From Myxococcales bacterium (GTDB taxonomy: Bacteria > Myxococcota_A > UBA9160 > SMWR01): a stretch of 64,000 nt of DNA. Under the pieces are notes generated by a model. The model was not told where the DNA came from. It worked only from the letters and a program-made list of their open reading frames with translations, and ran no database searches. The translations under genes were made by a program, and so were the position numbers. The DNA lies in assembly GCA_022561775.1 (NCBI GenBank), contig JADFQO010000001.1, positions 62,001 to 126,000 of the forward strand. Reading direction: 5' to 3'. Shown one piece after another: positions 9,079 to 17,120 of this stretch (the first letter of the stretch is position 1; each line of letters starts with the position of its first letter).

Positions 9079-9342
9079 TCACGCCGCCGGTTGAACCTCC
9101 CGGGACAGCCGGGCGGGCACCCGCTGGAAGCGAATCGTCGCGAGCGACGGCGTTGCCGCCGAATTGACTGCGATCGGCTCCTGCGACGTCCAGCGGTGCT
9201 CGCACCGCGGACATTCGGCGAGAAAGATGACGCCCCGGTCGACGACCTCGTCGGTTCGAACCTCGCTGAAGCCGCAGATGCAGCATCGCACCCGTCTGTT
9301 GGAACTGGCACTGACACTTCCGATCGCATCGATTGCGTTCAT
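9079..9342 (-). CDS. Small zinc-ribbon protein
   Basis: An 87-residue protein. The ATG at 9342 is preceded by GAGGAGG ten bases upstream, which decides the start against longer in-frame options. A four-cysteine ribbon lies at about residues 19-46: CCICGFSEV, then ECPRCEHRW 20 residues later (CxxC...CxxC). The rest is not recognisable. It is the first gene of the apparent zinc-ribbon/ArsA/ArsA/BtuF-like operon and is divergent from the leuA leader. A metal or nucleic-acid binding role is possible; no function is assigned. Confidence 0.7.
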   Translation of the reverse strand: MNAIDAIGSVSASSNRRVRCCICGFSEVRTDEVVDRGVIFLAECPRCEHRWTSQEPIAVNSAATPSLATIRFQRVPARLSREVQPAA

Positions 9343-9483
9343 GGATTGGATCCTCCTCTCGATTTCTCTCAGGCCGGGCGTCCAGCTGCCCGACTCATGG
9401 TCTCGAATTGGGTGTGACGTATTGGAGCGTGGGAGCGTGACGGATCCGGTCACGACTTTGAAAAAACGGGCAGCACACTTCAC

Positions 9484-9512
9484 TTGACGGACGAGATGCA
9501 GTCGGGTAGAAA
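9484..9512 (+). promoter_or_regulatory. Probable sigma70 promoter of the leu leader
   Basis: TTGACG at 9484-9489 and TAGAAA at 9507-9512 are separated by exactly 17 bases. A start of transcription about seven bases downstream (near 9519) would leave only about three bases before the leader peptide ATG at 9522, so the leader peptide would be nearly leaderless. The AAAGGA overlapping the -10 box would serve as a Shine-Dalgarno only if transcription starts further upstream. Confidence 0.6.
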
Positions 9513-9521
9513 GGATCGACG

Positions 9522-9593
9522 ATGGCGAACCGGCAGACCCTCAGATCAAACCTTTTGATCGCCCTGCTCCTTAGCGGGGCGGGAGGGGCCTAG
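9522..9593 (+). CDS. leuL: Leucine-rich leader peptide of leuA
   Basis: A 23-codon reading frame that reads MANRQTL, then RSNLLIALLLSGAGGA, and ends at TAG. Six codons are leucine (CTC, CTT, TTG, CTG, CTC, CTT) and one is isoleucine, five of the leucines falling within seven codons. It lies between a good promoter and a strong hairpin ahead of 2-isopropylmalate synthase. That is the architecture of leucine-controlled transcription attenuation, where ribosome stalling at leucine codons selects between alternative RNA folds. Two smaller hairpins lie inside its coding region. Too short for most gene finders; the assignment rests on context and composition. Confidence 0.7.
   Translation: MANRQTLRSNLLIALLLSGAGGA
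9544..9580 (+). promoter_or_regulatory. Two small hairpins in the leu leader (possible pause structures)
   Basis: GATCAAA/TTTGATC (9544-9560, three-base loop) is immediately followed by gccctgct/agcggggc (9561-9580, four-base loop, one G-U pair). Both lie over the leucine codons of the leader peptide. They could act as pause or competing structures for the downstream terminator-like hairpin. Confidence 0.5.
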
Positions 9594-9610
9594 CGCCGGT
9601 ATCGCCAACG

Positions 9611-9665
9611 CCGAAACGCCAAACCCTCTCCCGCCGCACCGGCCGGAGAGGGTTTGGCGTTTTGG
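9611..9665 (+). terminator. Attenuator hairpin upstream of leuA
   Basis: An 18-bp perfect inverted repeat (arms 9614-9631 and 9645-9662; arm core cgccaaaccctctcc) around a 13-base GC-rich loop. It extends three further bases with one mismatch and starts 17 bases after the leader peptide stop. The downstream arm runs into TTTTGG, a short U tract, so intrinsic termination may be incomplete or assisted. It is the strongest inverted repeat I saw in the window. Confidence 0.75.
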
Positions 9666-9743
9666 ACGACTGAACAGCTGGTATTCACCCCAAAATCCAT
9701 CGTTACCGACTCCGGCGCCTGGTTCGGCGTGAAGGAGACGAAT

Positions 9744-11462
9744 GTGACGACGAAGTGTAAAACGAAATATCGAGCCTTTGCGCCGATTGAGCTGCCCGAT
9801 CGACGCTGGCCGGATCGCGTGATTGACCGCGCGCCGCGCTGGTGCAGTGTCGATCTGCGCGACGGCAACCAGGCCCTCGTCGAGCCGATGGACGTCGAGC
9901 GCAAGCGGTGCATGTTCGACGAGCTGCTGCGCATCGGCTTCAAAGAGATCGAGGTCGGCTTCCCGGCGGCTTCGCGGCCGGACTTCGACTTCGTGCGCGC
10001 GTTGATCGATGAGGATCTCATCCCCGAAGACGTCACCATCCAGGTGCTCACCCAGGCGCGCAACGATCAGATCGAGCGCACAGTGGCGTCGCTTCGCGGC
10101 GCGCAGCGGGCCGTGGTCCACCTCTACAACTCGACCTCGGCCCTGCAGCGGCGCGTCGTGTTCGGCCTCGACCGGGCGGGGATCCGCGACATCGCGGTGC
10201 GCGGCGCCCGCAGGATTGCGGAACTTCGCGACAGCGTCCCGGAGACCGAGATCGCGCTCGAATACTCGCCCGAGAGCTTTACGGAAACCGAACTCGACTT
10301 TGCGCTAGAGATCTGTGAAGCCGTGATGGACATCTGGCAGCCGACACCGTCGGCGCCGATCATCCTGAACCTGCCCGCGACGGTGGAGATGGCCACGCCC
10401 AACGTCTTCGCGGACCAGATCGAATGGTTCGGGGGCCAGATCCGGGACCGTGACTGCGTGGTGCTCTCCGTGCACCCCCACAACGACCGCGGCACGGCCG
10501 TTGCGGCCGCGGAGCTCGCGCTCATGGCGGGCGCCGATCGCGTCGAGGGGACGCTGTTCGGCAACGGGGAGCGCACCGGCAACGTCGACGTCGTCACCCT
10601 CGCGCTGAATCTCTTTAGCCAAGGCGTCGATCCCGGGCTCGTGCTGCGCGACATCGATCGCACCTTGGCGATCGCAGCGTTCTGCAACCGCCTGCCCGTG
10701 CACGCGCGCCATCCCTATGCGGGCGAACTCGTCTACACGTCGTTTTCGGGTTCGCATCAGGACGCAATCAAGAAAGGGATGGCGGCGCTCGCCGAATCCG
10801 GCGACGAACGCTGGGAGGTTCCCTATCTGCCGATCGACCCCGCGGACGTGGGTCGCAGCTACGAAGCTGTGATTCGGGTGAACAGCCAGTCCGGCAAGGG
10901 CGGCGTCGCATTTCTGCTCGAGCGCGAGCGCGGGCTGCGGTTGCCGCACAATCTACAGATCGAGTTCAGTCGCGAGATCCAACAGATCAGCGAGACGAGC
11001 GGCGGTGAAATCACATCGCGGGTCATCTGGGAGCGCTTCGTCGCCGAATACCTGGAGCGCCGCGACCCGATCGAACTGCTCTCGTATTGCGCGTACGAAC
11101 CGCGCTCCGATCCCGAACGACCCGCCTCTGGGTATGGGAAACAGGGCGTCGAGTTCCGGATCCTCTTCGAGGGCAACGAAAAGTGCATTCGCGGCCTGGG
11201 CAACGGGCCGATCGATGCCTTCGTCGACGCGCTCGATCGCGAGATCGGTCAAGCGCTGCGGATCGTGGATTTCAGCGAGCACGCGATCGGCGACGGGGCT
11301 GACGCCGAGGCCGTCGCCTATGTGGAAATCGATGCGGGCGGCAACCGGACGCTCTTCGGCGTGGGGCGCCACGCGAACAGCGCGACCGCCTGCCTCGCTG
11401 CGGTGGCCGCGGCCGCCAACCGCCTGCGGGACGATCGGGCAGTTTCGGCCGAATGGGGGTAG
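9744..11462 (+). CDS. leuA: 2-isopropylmalate synthase
   Basis: Condenses acetyl-CoA with 2-oxoisovalerate, the committed step of leucine synthesis. The 572-residue protein starts at GTG 9744 (AAGGAG six bases upstream). It has the HMG-lyase-like TIM barrel with the metal-binding RDGNQAL segment near residue 38 and SVHPHNDRGTAV near 240, a GNGERTGNVD loop, and the C-terminal LeuA dimerisation/allosteric domain (about residues 440-565, containing GLGNGPIDAFVDAL), where leucine feedback acts. The length fits the long LeuA type found in actinobacteria and many other phyla. Regulation is likely twofold: attenuation by the upstream leader and allosteric inhibition by leucine. No other leu gene is adjacent. 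Confidence 0.95.
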   Translation: MTTKCKTKYRAFAPIELPDRRWPDRVIDRAPRWCSVDLRDGNQALVEPMDVERKRCMFDELLRIGFKEIEVGFPAASRPDFDFVRALIDEDLIPEDVTIQVLTQARNDQIERTVASLRGAQRAVVHLYNSTSALQRRVVFGLDRAGIRDIAVRGARRIAELRDSVPETEIALEYSPESFTETELDFALEICEAVMDIWQPTPSAPIILNLPATVEMATPNVFADQIEWFGGQIRDRDCVVLSVHPHNDRGTAVAAAELALMAGADRVEGTLFGNGERTGNVDVVTLALNLFSQGVDPGLVLRDIDRTLAIAAFCNRLPVHARHPYAGELVYTSFSGSHQDAIKKGMAALAESGDERWEVPYLPIDPADVGRSYEAVIRVNSQSGKGGVAFLLERERGLRLPHNLQIEFSREIQQISETSGGEITSRVIWERFVAEYLERRDPIELLSYCAYEPRSDPERPASGYGKQGVEFRILFEGNEKCIRGLGNGPIDAFVDALDREIGQALRIVDFSEHAIGDGADAEAVAYVEIDAGGNRTLFGVGRHANSATACLAAVAAAANRLRDDRAVSAEWG

Positions 11463-11581
11463 TTACCGCTCTGCGGCGGATCGGGATTCTCAACGGAGCG
11501 GCTTCGAAACTGACGGTTTCGGCCCAATCGGTCAGCGGTTTCCATTGCCGACGCCATTGAGACGGGGAAACCTCGCGCGCA

Positions 11582-13390
11582 ATGCTGCTCGGGGATCTCC
11601 CCAAAGACGCGCGCGCGACCGACGACGGCGCCGACGACCCGACTGAAGGCTTTCTCGCGAAGATTCGAGAACCGGCCGACCTCAGACAGGTTCCGAAGCA
11701 ACGCCTGCGGGATGTCTGCGATGAGTTGCGCCGCGAATTGATCGCGCTCGGCGCCGTGCGCGGCGGACACTTCGCCGGAAGCCTCGGGACCGTCGAGCTA
11801 ACCATTGGACTTCATTGGGTATTTGATACACCCAGGGACCGCCTGATCTGGGACGTCGGCCACCAGGCCTACGGCCACAAGGCGCTGACAGGCCGCCGCG
11901 AGCAGCTCATCAAGGTCAAGAAGGCCGACGGACCGAGCGGATTCCTGCGCCGCAGCGAGAGTGAATACGACGTTTTTGGCGCGGGACACGCGGGGACCTC
12001 GGTCTCGGCGGGCCTCGGCGTCAGCGAGGGACTGCGCCGGCAGGGCCGGCAGGGCCGCAGCGTCGCGATCCTCGGAGACGGCGCGGCAACTTCCGGCATG
12101 TCCTTCGAGGCCCTCAACCACGCGGGCCATCTCGAAGTCGACATGCGCGTCGTCTACAACGACAACGGGATGTCGATCGCGCCGAGCATCGGCGGCCTGA
12201 AGAAGACCGGCGGCGCGCGCAAACACTTCGAATCACTGGGTTTTCAGTATCTGGGCCCGGTCGACGGCCACAATATCGATGAACTCCTGCCCGCCCTCGA
12301 GCAGTTGCGCGACAGCTCCGGGCCGGTCGTCCTCCACGCGATCACCCAGAAGGGCCACGGCTTCGCGGCCGCCGAGGCGGACCCCTACCGCTGGCACGCC
12401 TGCAAGCCCTTCAACCCCGAGACCGGCAAGCCCCTGCCGGGTTCGGGCAAGCCGAGCCCACCGTCGTGGACCCAGGTGTTCGCGGATGCACTGGCCGCGA
12501 TCGCCGACCGCGACCCGCGGGTCGTGGCGATCACGGCCGCGATGCCCGATGGGACGGGCCTCGACCGCTTCGAGCGCGCGCATCCGGATCGCGTCTACGA
12601 CGCGGGCATCGCCGAGCAGCACGCCGTGACCTTTGCTGCGGGCATGGCGACCGAGGGCATGCGCCCGGTCTGCGCAATCTACTCGACCTTCCTCCAACGG
12701 GCCTTCGATCAGATCGTTCACGACGTCGCGCTGCAGAATCTGCCGGTCACGTTTGCGATCGATCGCGCGGGGCTCATCGGCGCCGACGGTCCCACCCATC
12801 ACGGCGTGCTCGACCTCGGCTACCTGCGCATGATTCCCAATTTCGTCGTCGCGGCGCCGCGCGACGAGAACCAACTCCAGCATCTGCTCGCGACCGCGAT
12901 CGAATCGGGCCGCCCGTTCGCGGTGCGTTTCCCGCGCGGGGCCGCAATGGGTGTCGGACTCGATCCCGAGCCGAAGGCCGTCCCGATCGGCAGCTCGGAG
13001 TTGTTGCGCGACGGCGGGGACGTCGCGCTCTTCGCGATCGGCAAAGCGGTCCGAGCCGCCGAGCAGGCGGCGGATCTTCTCGCGGAGCAGGGCATATCGG
13101 CGCGGGTCGTCGACGCTCGCTTCGTCAAGCCTCTGGACGATCAGGCACTGGTCTCCGCCGCCGAGCGCTGTTCGCGAATCGTTACGATCGAAGATCACAT
13201 GGCGACCGGCGGTTTTGGCAGCGCCGTACTCGAACGACTTGCGGTGCTGGCCCCCGAGGCGCACATCCTCGTCTGTGGGCTCGCGGATCGCTTCGTAGAA
13301 CACGGCGAGACCGACGACCAGTGGACCGCTGGAGGGATCGATCCCGAGTCGATCGCGGCTCGAACGGCGGACTGGCTCAAGAAGTCGTGA
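11582..13390 (+). CDS. dxs: 1-deoxy-D-xylulose-5-phosphate synthase
   Basis: A thiamine-diphosphate enzyme that joins pyruvate and glyceraldehyde-3-phosphate to open the MEP isoprenoid pathway. The 602-residue protein has the TPP motif GDGAATSGM...NDNGMSI (about residues 162-200), the IWDVGHQAYGHK segment near 90, GIAEQHAVTFAAGMA in the pyrimidine-binding domain, and a C-terminal transketolase domain ending in the GGFGSAVLE region. The ATG at 11582 has no strong Shine-Dalgarno. Its stop overlaps the GTG start of hpnD (GTGA), placing precursor supply in the same operon as squalene and hopene synthesis. Confidence 0.95.
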   Translation: MLLGDLPKDARATDDGADDPTEGFLAKIREPADLRQVPKQRLRDVCDELRRELIALGAVRGGHFAGSLGTVELTIGLHWVFDTPRDRLIWDVGHQAYGHKALTGRREQLIKVKKADGPSGFLRRSESEYDVFGAGHAGTSVSAGLGVSEGLRRQGRQGRSVAILGDGAATSGMSFEALNHAGHLEVDMRVVYNDNGMSIAPSIGGLKKTGGARKHFESLGFQYLGPVDGHNIDELLPALEQLRDSSGPVVLHAITQKGHGFAAAEADPYRWHACKPFNPETGKPLPGSGKPSPPSWTQVFADALAAIADRDPRVVAITAAMPDGTGLDRFERAHPDRVYDAGIAEQHAVTFAAGMATEGMRPVCAIYSTFLQRAFDQIVHDVALQNLPVTFAIDRAGLIGADGPTHHGVLDLGYLRMIPNFVVAAPRDENQLQHLLATAIESGRPFAVRFPRGAAMGVGLDPEPKAVPIGSSELLRDGGDVALFAIGKAVRAAEQAADLLAEQGISARVVDARFVKPLDDQALVSAAERCSRIVTIEDHMATGGFGSAVLERLAVLAPEAHILVCGLADRFVEHGETDDQWTAGGIDPESIAARTADWLKKS

Positions 13391-14268
13391 ACCGGCTCCC
13401 GGACAATCCGTCCGAAGCGGAGCCCAACATCGCCGAAGCCTACCGGGAATGTGCCGAGATCACGCGCCGCAGCGGCTCGTCGTTCGCCTCGGCATTCTGG
13501 ATGCTGCCAAAACCCAAACGCAACGCGCTCCACGCCATCTACGCGTTTTGCCGACTCGCCGACGACATCGCGGACGACCCGGAGGTCGCGGGCGATCGGA
13601 CGGCCTTGCTCGCGCGTTGGCGCGAAGAACTCGACGGCGCCTACCGCGGCAAGGCTCAGCATGCGGTCGGCGTCGCGCTGAGCGACGCCGTCGAGCGCTT
13701 CCGACTTCCGGAGGGCGTCTTTCTCGATCTTCTGGCCGGTGTCGAATTCGACCTCGCCGACGGTCCGATCGAGACCTTCGACGACCTGCGGCTCTACTGC
13801 TACCGCGTCGCGTCTACCGTCGGCCTGCTCGTGGTGCGCATCCTCGGCTTCAAGAACCCCCGGTCACTCGAATTTGCCGAAACACTCGGCATCGCGGTAC
13901 AGCTGACCAACGTGCTTCGCGACGTGGGTGACGACGCGAGCACGGGCCGCATCTACCTGCCGAGAGACGAACTCGAGCGCTTTGGGGTCTCGACCGGAAG
14001 CGTCCTCGCAGGCCATGGTACCGACGCGCTACAGCCCATGTTACGCTTCAGCGCGGAGCGCGCGGCGTCGTACTACGAGCGCGCCGAGGACTTGCTGCCG
14101 GACGAGGATCGCCGATCCCTGCGGCCGGCCACCGCGATGGGCCGCATCTACCGCGCGCTGCTCGACGAGTTGATCGAACGCGAGTTCCCCTGCTTCGAGC
14201 AGCCGCTGCGCCTTTCGAAGCCTCGCCGCATCGCGATCGCCGCGAAGGTCTGGATGGGAATGGCATGA
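13387..14268 (+). CDS. hpnD: Presqualene diphosphate synthase (HpnD)
   Basis: A 293-residue trans-isoprenyl diphosphate synthase of the squalene/phytoene synthase fold. It joins two farnesyl diphosphates to presqualene diphosphate, the first step of the three-enzyme bacterial squalene route. Both Asp-rich motifs are intact: ADDIADD near residue 59 and NVLRDVGDD near 180. LYCYRVASTVGLL and GRIYLPRDELERFGV are HpnD signatures. The GTG start overlaps the dxs stop by four bases and the stop overlaps fni by four bases (ATGA). The companion HpnC and HpnE genes lie downstream, which supports HpnD rather than a carotenoid phytoene synthase. Confidence 0.92.
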   Translation: MNRLPDNPSEAEPNIAEAYRECAEITRRSGSSFASAFWMLPKPKRNALHAIYAFCRLADDIADDPEVAGDRTALLARWREELDGAYRGKAQHAVGVALSDAVERFRLPEGVFLDLLAGVEFDLADGPIETFDDLRLYCYRVASTVGLLVVRILGFKNPRSLEFAETLGIAVQLTNVLRDVGDDASTGRIYLPRDELERFGVSTGSVLAGHGTDALQPMLRFSAERAASYYERAEDLLPDEDRRSLRPATAMGRIYRALLDELIEREFPCFEQPLRLSKPRRIAIAAKVWMGMA

Positions 14269-15317
14269 GCGATAAGGAAACCACGGGCGGAATCGGATCG
14301 AGGAAGGACTCACACCTCGCGCTCTGCGCGGAGCGCGACGTCGAGCATCACCGCAGCACATTGCTCGATCAGGTGCACCTGCTGCACGACTCGCTTCCCG
14401 AACTCGCGATTGCGGATGTCGATCTCTCGGTCGAGTTGTTCGGTCGGCGACTGCAGGCGCCGATCATGATCTCGGGGATGACCGGCGGGACCGACAGCGG
14501 CCGCGAGCTGAACCGCGCGATGGCGACGGCCGCCCAGAAGTTCGGACTCGCGATGGGTGTGGGCTCGCAGCGCGCAATGCTCGTGCGCCCCGACGCCGCC
14601 GACACCTTTCGGGTGCGAGAGGTCGCGCCGGACATCCTGCTCTTCGCGAATCTCGGCTGCGTGCAGGCGCGTGACGCGGGCGTCGAGCGCGTCGCCGAAC
14701 TCGTCGAATCGATCCACGCCGACGCGATCTGTATCCACCTCAATCCTGCCCAGGAACTCGTGCAGGACGAAGGGGATCGCGATTTCCGCGGCTGCCTCGA
14801 CGCGATCGCGAAGTTGGTCGACGAGCTTCACGTGCCGACGATCGTCAAGGAGACCGGTTGCGGTCTCTCGCCCGCCACGCTGACGCGACTTGCCGCGGTC
14901 GGCGCCGAGTGGGTCGATACCTCCGGCGCGGGCGGCACGACCTGGACCGGGATCGAAGCCATGCGCGGCGGGGCGCGCCAGCAGTCGCTCGGAGAAGCGC
15001 TGCGCGAATGGGGAATCCCAACCGCCGCCTCGGTCGCCTACGCGCGGCGCGCGGGTTTTCGGGTCATCGCGTCGGGCGGGATCCGCAGCGGACTCGACGT
15101 TGCGCGCGCCATCGCGCTCGGCGCAGATGCAGCCGGACTCGCGCTGCCCTTCTTGCGCGCGTTCGCGGCCGGAGGGACGACCGAGGTCCTCAACACGACA
15201 GCCGCGCTCGTCGAGTCGCTGCGATCGATCGCGATGCTCGTCGGGGCAGCGTCGGTCGCGGCATTGCGCAAGGCCCCGCGCGTGCTCGGCCCCGAACTGC
15301 GCGCCTGGCTCGATTGA
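14265..15317 (+). CDS. fni: Type 2 isopentenyl-diphosphate delta-isomerase
   Basis: An FMN- and NADPH-dependent enzyme that interconverts isopentenyl and dimethylallyl diphosphate. At 350 residues it has normal length. RKDSHLALC near residue 13, ISGMTGGT (about 68-75), GVGSQRAML and HLNPAQELVQ are family hallmarks, and TSGAGGTTWTGIEA forms the FMN phosphate loop. The gene overlaps hpnD by four bases. It balances C5 precursors for the farnesyl diphosphate used by HpnC/D. A hairpin follows before the tetR gene. Confidence 0.95.
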   Translation: MSDKETTGGIGSRKDSHLALCAERDVEHHRSTLLDQVHLLHDSLPELAIADVDLSVELFGRRLQAPIMISGMTGGTDSGRELNRAMATAAQKFGLAMGVGSQRAMLVRPDAADTFRVREVAPDILLFANLGCVQARDAGVERVAELVESIHADAICIHLNPAQELVQDEGDRDFRGCLDAIAKLVDELHVPTIVKETGCGLSPATLTRLAAVGAEWVDTSGAGGTTWTGIEAMRGGARQQSLGEALREWGIPTAASVAYARRAGFRVIASGGIRSGLDVARAIALGADAAGLALPFLRAFAAGGTTEVLNTTAALVESLRSIAMLVGAASVAALRKAPRVLGPELRAWLD

Positions 15318-15377
15318 CGGCTCGCGCCCCCGCGGGGCAGCGGCCGTCGACTGCGCGCCCACTCGTGGCTGACCGAA

Positions 15378-15403
15378 CCCCGAGCGCGCGACAGCGCTTG
15401 GGG
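15378..15403 (+). terminator. Hairpin between fni and tetR
   Basis: Inverted repeat CCCCGAGCGC / GCGCTTGGGG with a six-base loop and one G-U pair, in the 215-bp gap between fni and the TetR gene. There is no U tract, so it may be a weak or Rho-assisted terminator, or a processing site splitting the hopanoid operon. Confidence 0.4.
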
Positions 15404-15532
15404 GGTTGCGCGCCGAGGCGTTCCGCTCGATCCTCGGCTCGCTGGGAGTCGCGGACCCGGCTGCGGCCGGCGCCGAAACGGCAAGGCCGCCAACACCCGC
15501 AGAACCATCTGGAGTGGACGTTGGAGGGTGAA

Positions 15533-16177
15533 ATGGCCGCTAAAAACGGCGCGGCGGACAGCCCCGACAAGGCCGCGTCGCCGCAGGGCAACAAGGCGGC
15601 CACCCAGGACCGCATCCTTCAGGCCGCGATGAGTCTGTTCATGCGCCGCGGTTACGCGCGCACCAGTGTGACCCAGATCGCGAGCAAGGCGGGCGTGAGT
15701 CGCGCCGCGGTCTTCTGGCACTTCTCGGACAAAGACACGCTGTTTCGCGCGGCCGCAAAGCAATTCGTCGTGCCGTTTCGCGAAGGGCTCGGCCGCTATC
15801 TGCGGCATCTCGAGCCGCGCAAGCGAATCATCGAATTGATCACTTACTACGAACAGTTCGTCGAACAAAACCGGCCCAACATCGTCGCGTTCGTCAATTG
15901 GGTGCTGGAATCCCCCGAACATTCCGGCCCGATGCGCGACGAATTGCTCGGTCTCCACGAGGCATTCCGGGCAGAGGTCGAAACCGCGCTCACCGAGGTT
16001 CTCGGTGACGCGGACAGCGCCTCGGAGTACGCAAACGGTCTGATCTCCCTGATGGACGGCAACTTGATGCTGGGCATCTTCGGCGCGGGCGCTTCGGCGC
16101 GCGCCCGACAGCGTTCGGGATTGCGCGCGGTCGCTGACCTCATCTTGAGCCACGGCGATCCGGACGAATCGCATTAG
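15533..16177 (+). CDS. TetR family transcriptional regulator
   Basis: A 214-residue regulator. The ATG at 15533 follows GGAGGG at 15523-15528. The helix-turn-helix lies at about residues 28-72 (RILQAAMSLFMRRGYARTSV, then ASKAGVSRAAVFWHF), followed by an all-helical ligand and dimerisation domain. It is embedded between fni and hpnC on the same strand, with a 215-bp gap before it and a 10-bp gap after it. It therefore probably has its own promoter and may control the hopanoid genes in response to an isoprenoid, lipid or stress signal. Ligand and operator are unknown. Confidence 0.88.
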   Translation: MAAKNGAADSPDKAASPQGNKAATQDRILQAAMSLFMRRGYARTSVTQIASKAGVSRAAVFWHFSDKDTLFRAAAKQFVVPFREGLGRYLRHLEPRKRIIELITYYEQFVEQNRPNIVAFVNWVLESPEHSGPMRDELLGLHEAFRAEVETALTEVLGDADSASEYANGLISLMDGNLMLGIFGAGASARARQRSGLRAVADLILSHGDPDESH

Positions 16178-16187
16178 CAGGGGCCCC

Positions 16188-17120
16188 GTGCACACCGGCT
16201 CTCTCGACATGCTCGAAGCCGAACGGCTCGAGCTCGCGACGGATGTCATCACCGCTCGCGCCGCCACGGAGAACTTCCCCGTGGCGCTGCGCATTCTCTC
16301 CGCCGATCAGCGACGGAACCTGATGGCGATCTACCGCTTCGCGCGGCTCACCGACCAGATCGGCGACGCCGCTCACGGCGACCGCCTCGCGATGCTCGAC
16401 GAACTGCAGCGCCAAGTCGACACTTGTGTCGACGTGCAGACGGGCGTGAACACTTGTGTTGACGCCGAAACAGACGCGAACGCGGGCGAGAGGCATCTGA
16501 TCATCGAGAAGTTGAGGCCGACGATCCGCGAGTGCGGACTGCCGATCGGACCCTTCCACCGACTGATCGACGCCAACCGGCTCGATCAGCGCAAACACCG
16601 CTGTGAGAACTACCAGGAGCTGCTCGACTACTGCGATCTCTCCGCAAACCCCGTCGGTGAACTCGTGCTCCACGTCTTCGGCGCGGCGACCCCCGAGCGC
16701 ATCCGCCAGTCCGACGCGGTCTGCACGGGCCTGCAACTCGTCGAGCACTGGCAGGACGTGAAGGAGGATCACGCGGCCGGGCGCATCTACCTGCCGATCG
16801 AAGACCTCGTGAAGTTCGGTTGTCGCGAAGAAGAGCTCGGCGCGGCTACCGCGAGCCGCGCGCTGCGCGAGCTTCTGCGCTTCGAGTGCGAACGCGCGCA
16901 CGGACTGCTCGACGAGGGCGTCCCGCTCGTGCGATCGCTGCGCGGACGCGCACGGCTCGCAATCAGCGGCTTCGTAGCCGGCGGACGCGCGGCGCTCGAC
17001 GCGATCGCGCGCGCCTCCTACGACGTGATGCGCGGCGCACCGCGCGCGCGGCACCGCGACTTCGCGCGGCGTTACTTTGGCATGTTCTTCGCGCCAACGC
17101 GCGTGGGGGGGTGCAGATGA
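16188..17120 (+). CDS. hpnC: Hydroxysqualene synthase (HpnC) with in-frame palindromic insertion
   Basis: A 310-residue squalene/phytoene synthase-fold enzyme that converts presqualene diphosphate to hydroxysqualene. ENFPVALRILS and AIYRFARLTDQIGD near the N-terminus are HpnC signatures. The first acidic motif is DQIGD, and the second motif region reads LVEHWQDVKEDHAAGRIYLP. Residues about 76-102 hold a Cys- and Asp-rich insertion (DTCVD...NTCVD) encoded by two palindromic DNA repeats 30 bp apart, absent from the usual family pattern. The start is GTG (ATG seven codons later is possible). The stop overlaps hpnE (ATGA). It is in the same operon as hpnD, so the squalene pathway is complete. Confidence 0.9.
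   Translation: MHTGSLDMLEAERLELATDVITARAATENFPVALRILSADQRRNLMAIYRFARLTDQIGDAAHGDRLAMLDELQRQVDTCVDVQTGVNTCVDAETDANAGERHLIIEKLRPTIRECGLPIGPFHRLIDANRLDQRKHRCENYQELLDYCDLSANPVGELVLHVFGAATPERIRQSDAVCTGLQLVEHWQDVKEDHAAGRIYLPIEDLVKFGCREEELGAATASRALRELLRFECERAHGLLDEGVPLVRSLRGRARLAISGFVAGGRAALDAIARASYDVMRGAPRARHRDFARRYFGMFFAPTRVGGCR
16416..16460 (+). repeat. Two palindromic repeat units inside hpnC
   Basis: gtcgacacttgtgtcgac (16416-16433) is an 8-bp inverted repeat around TT; aacacttgtgtt (16449-16460) is a second, 5-bp version. The shared core CACTTGTGT recurs exactly 30 bp apart, so frame is kept and each copy encodes (D/N)TCVD. Confidence 0.85.

Noticed and set aside
12466..13386. Upstream part of the frame that contains hpnD, overlapping dxs
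   Set aside because: Arg-rich and low-complexity translation in the +1 frame of dxs; the true hpnD start is GTG 13387 at the dxs stop.
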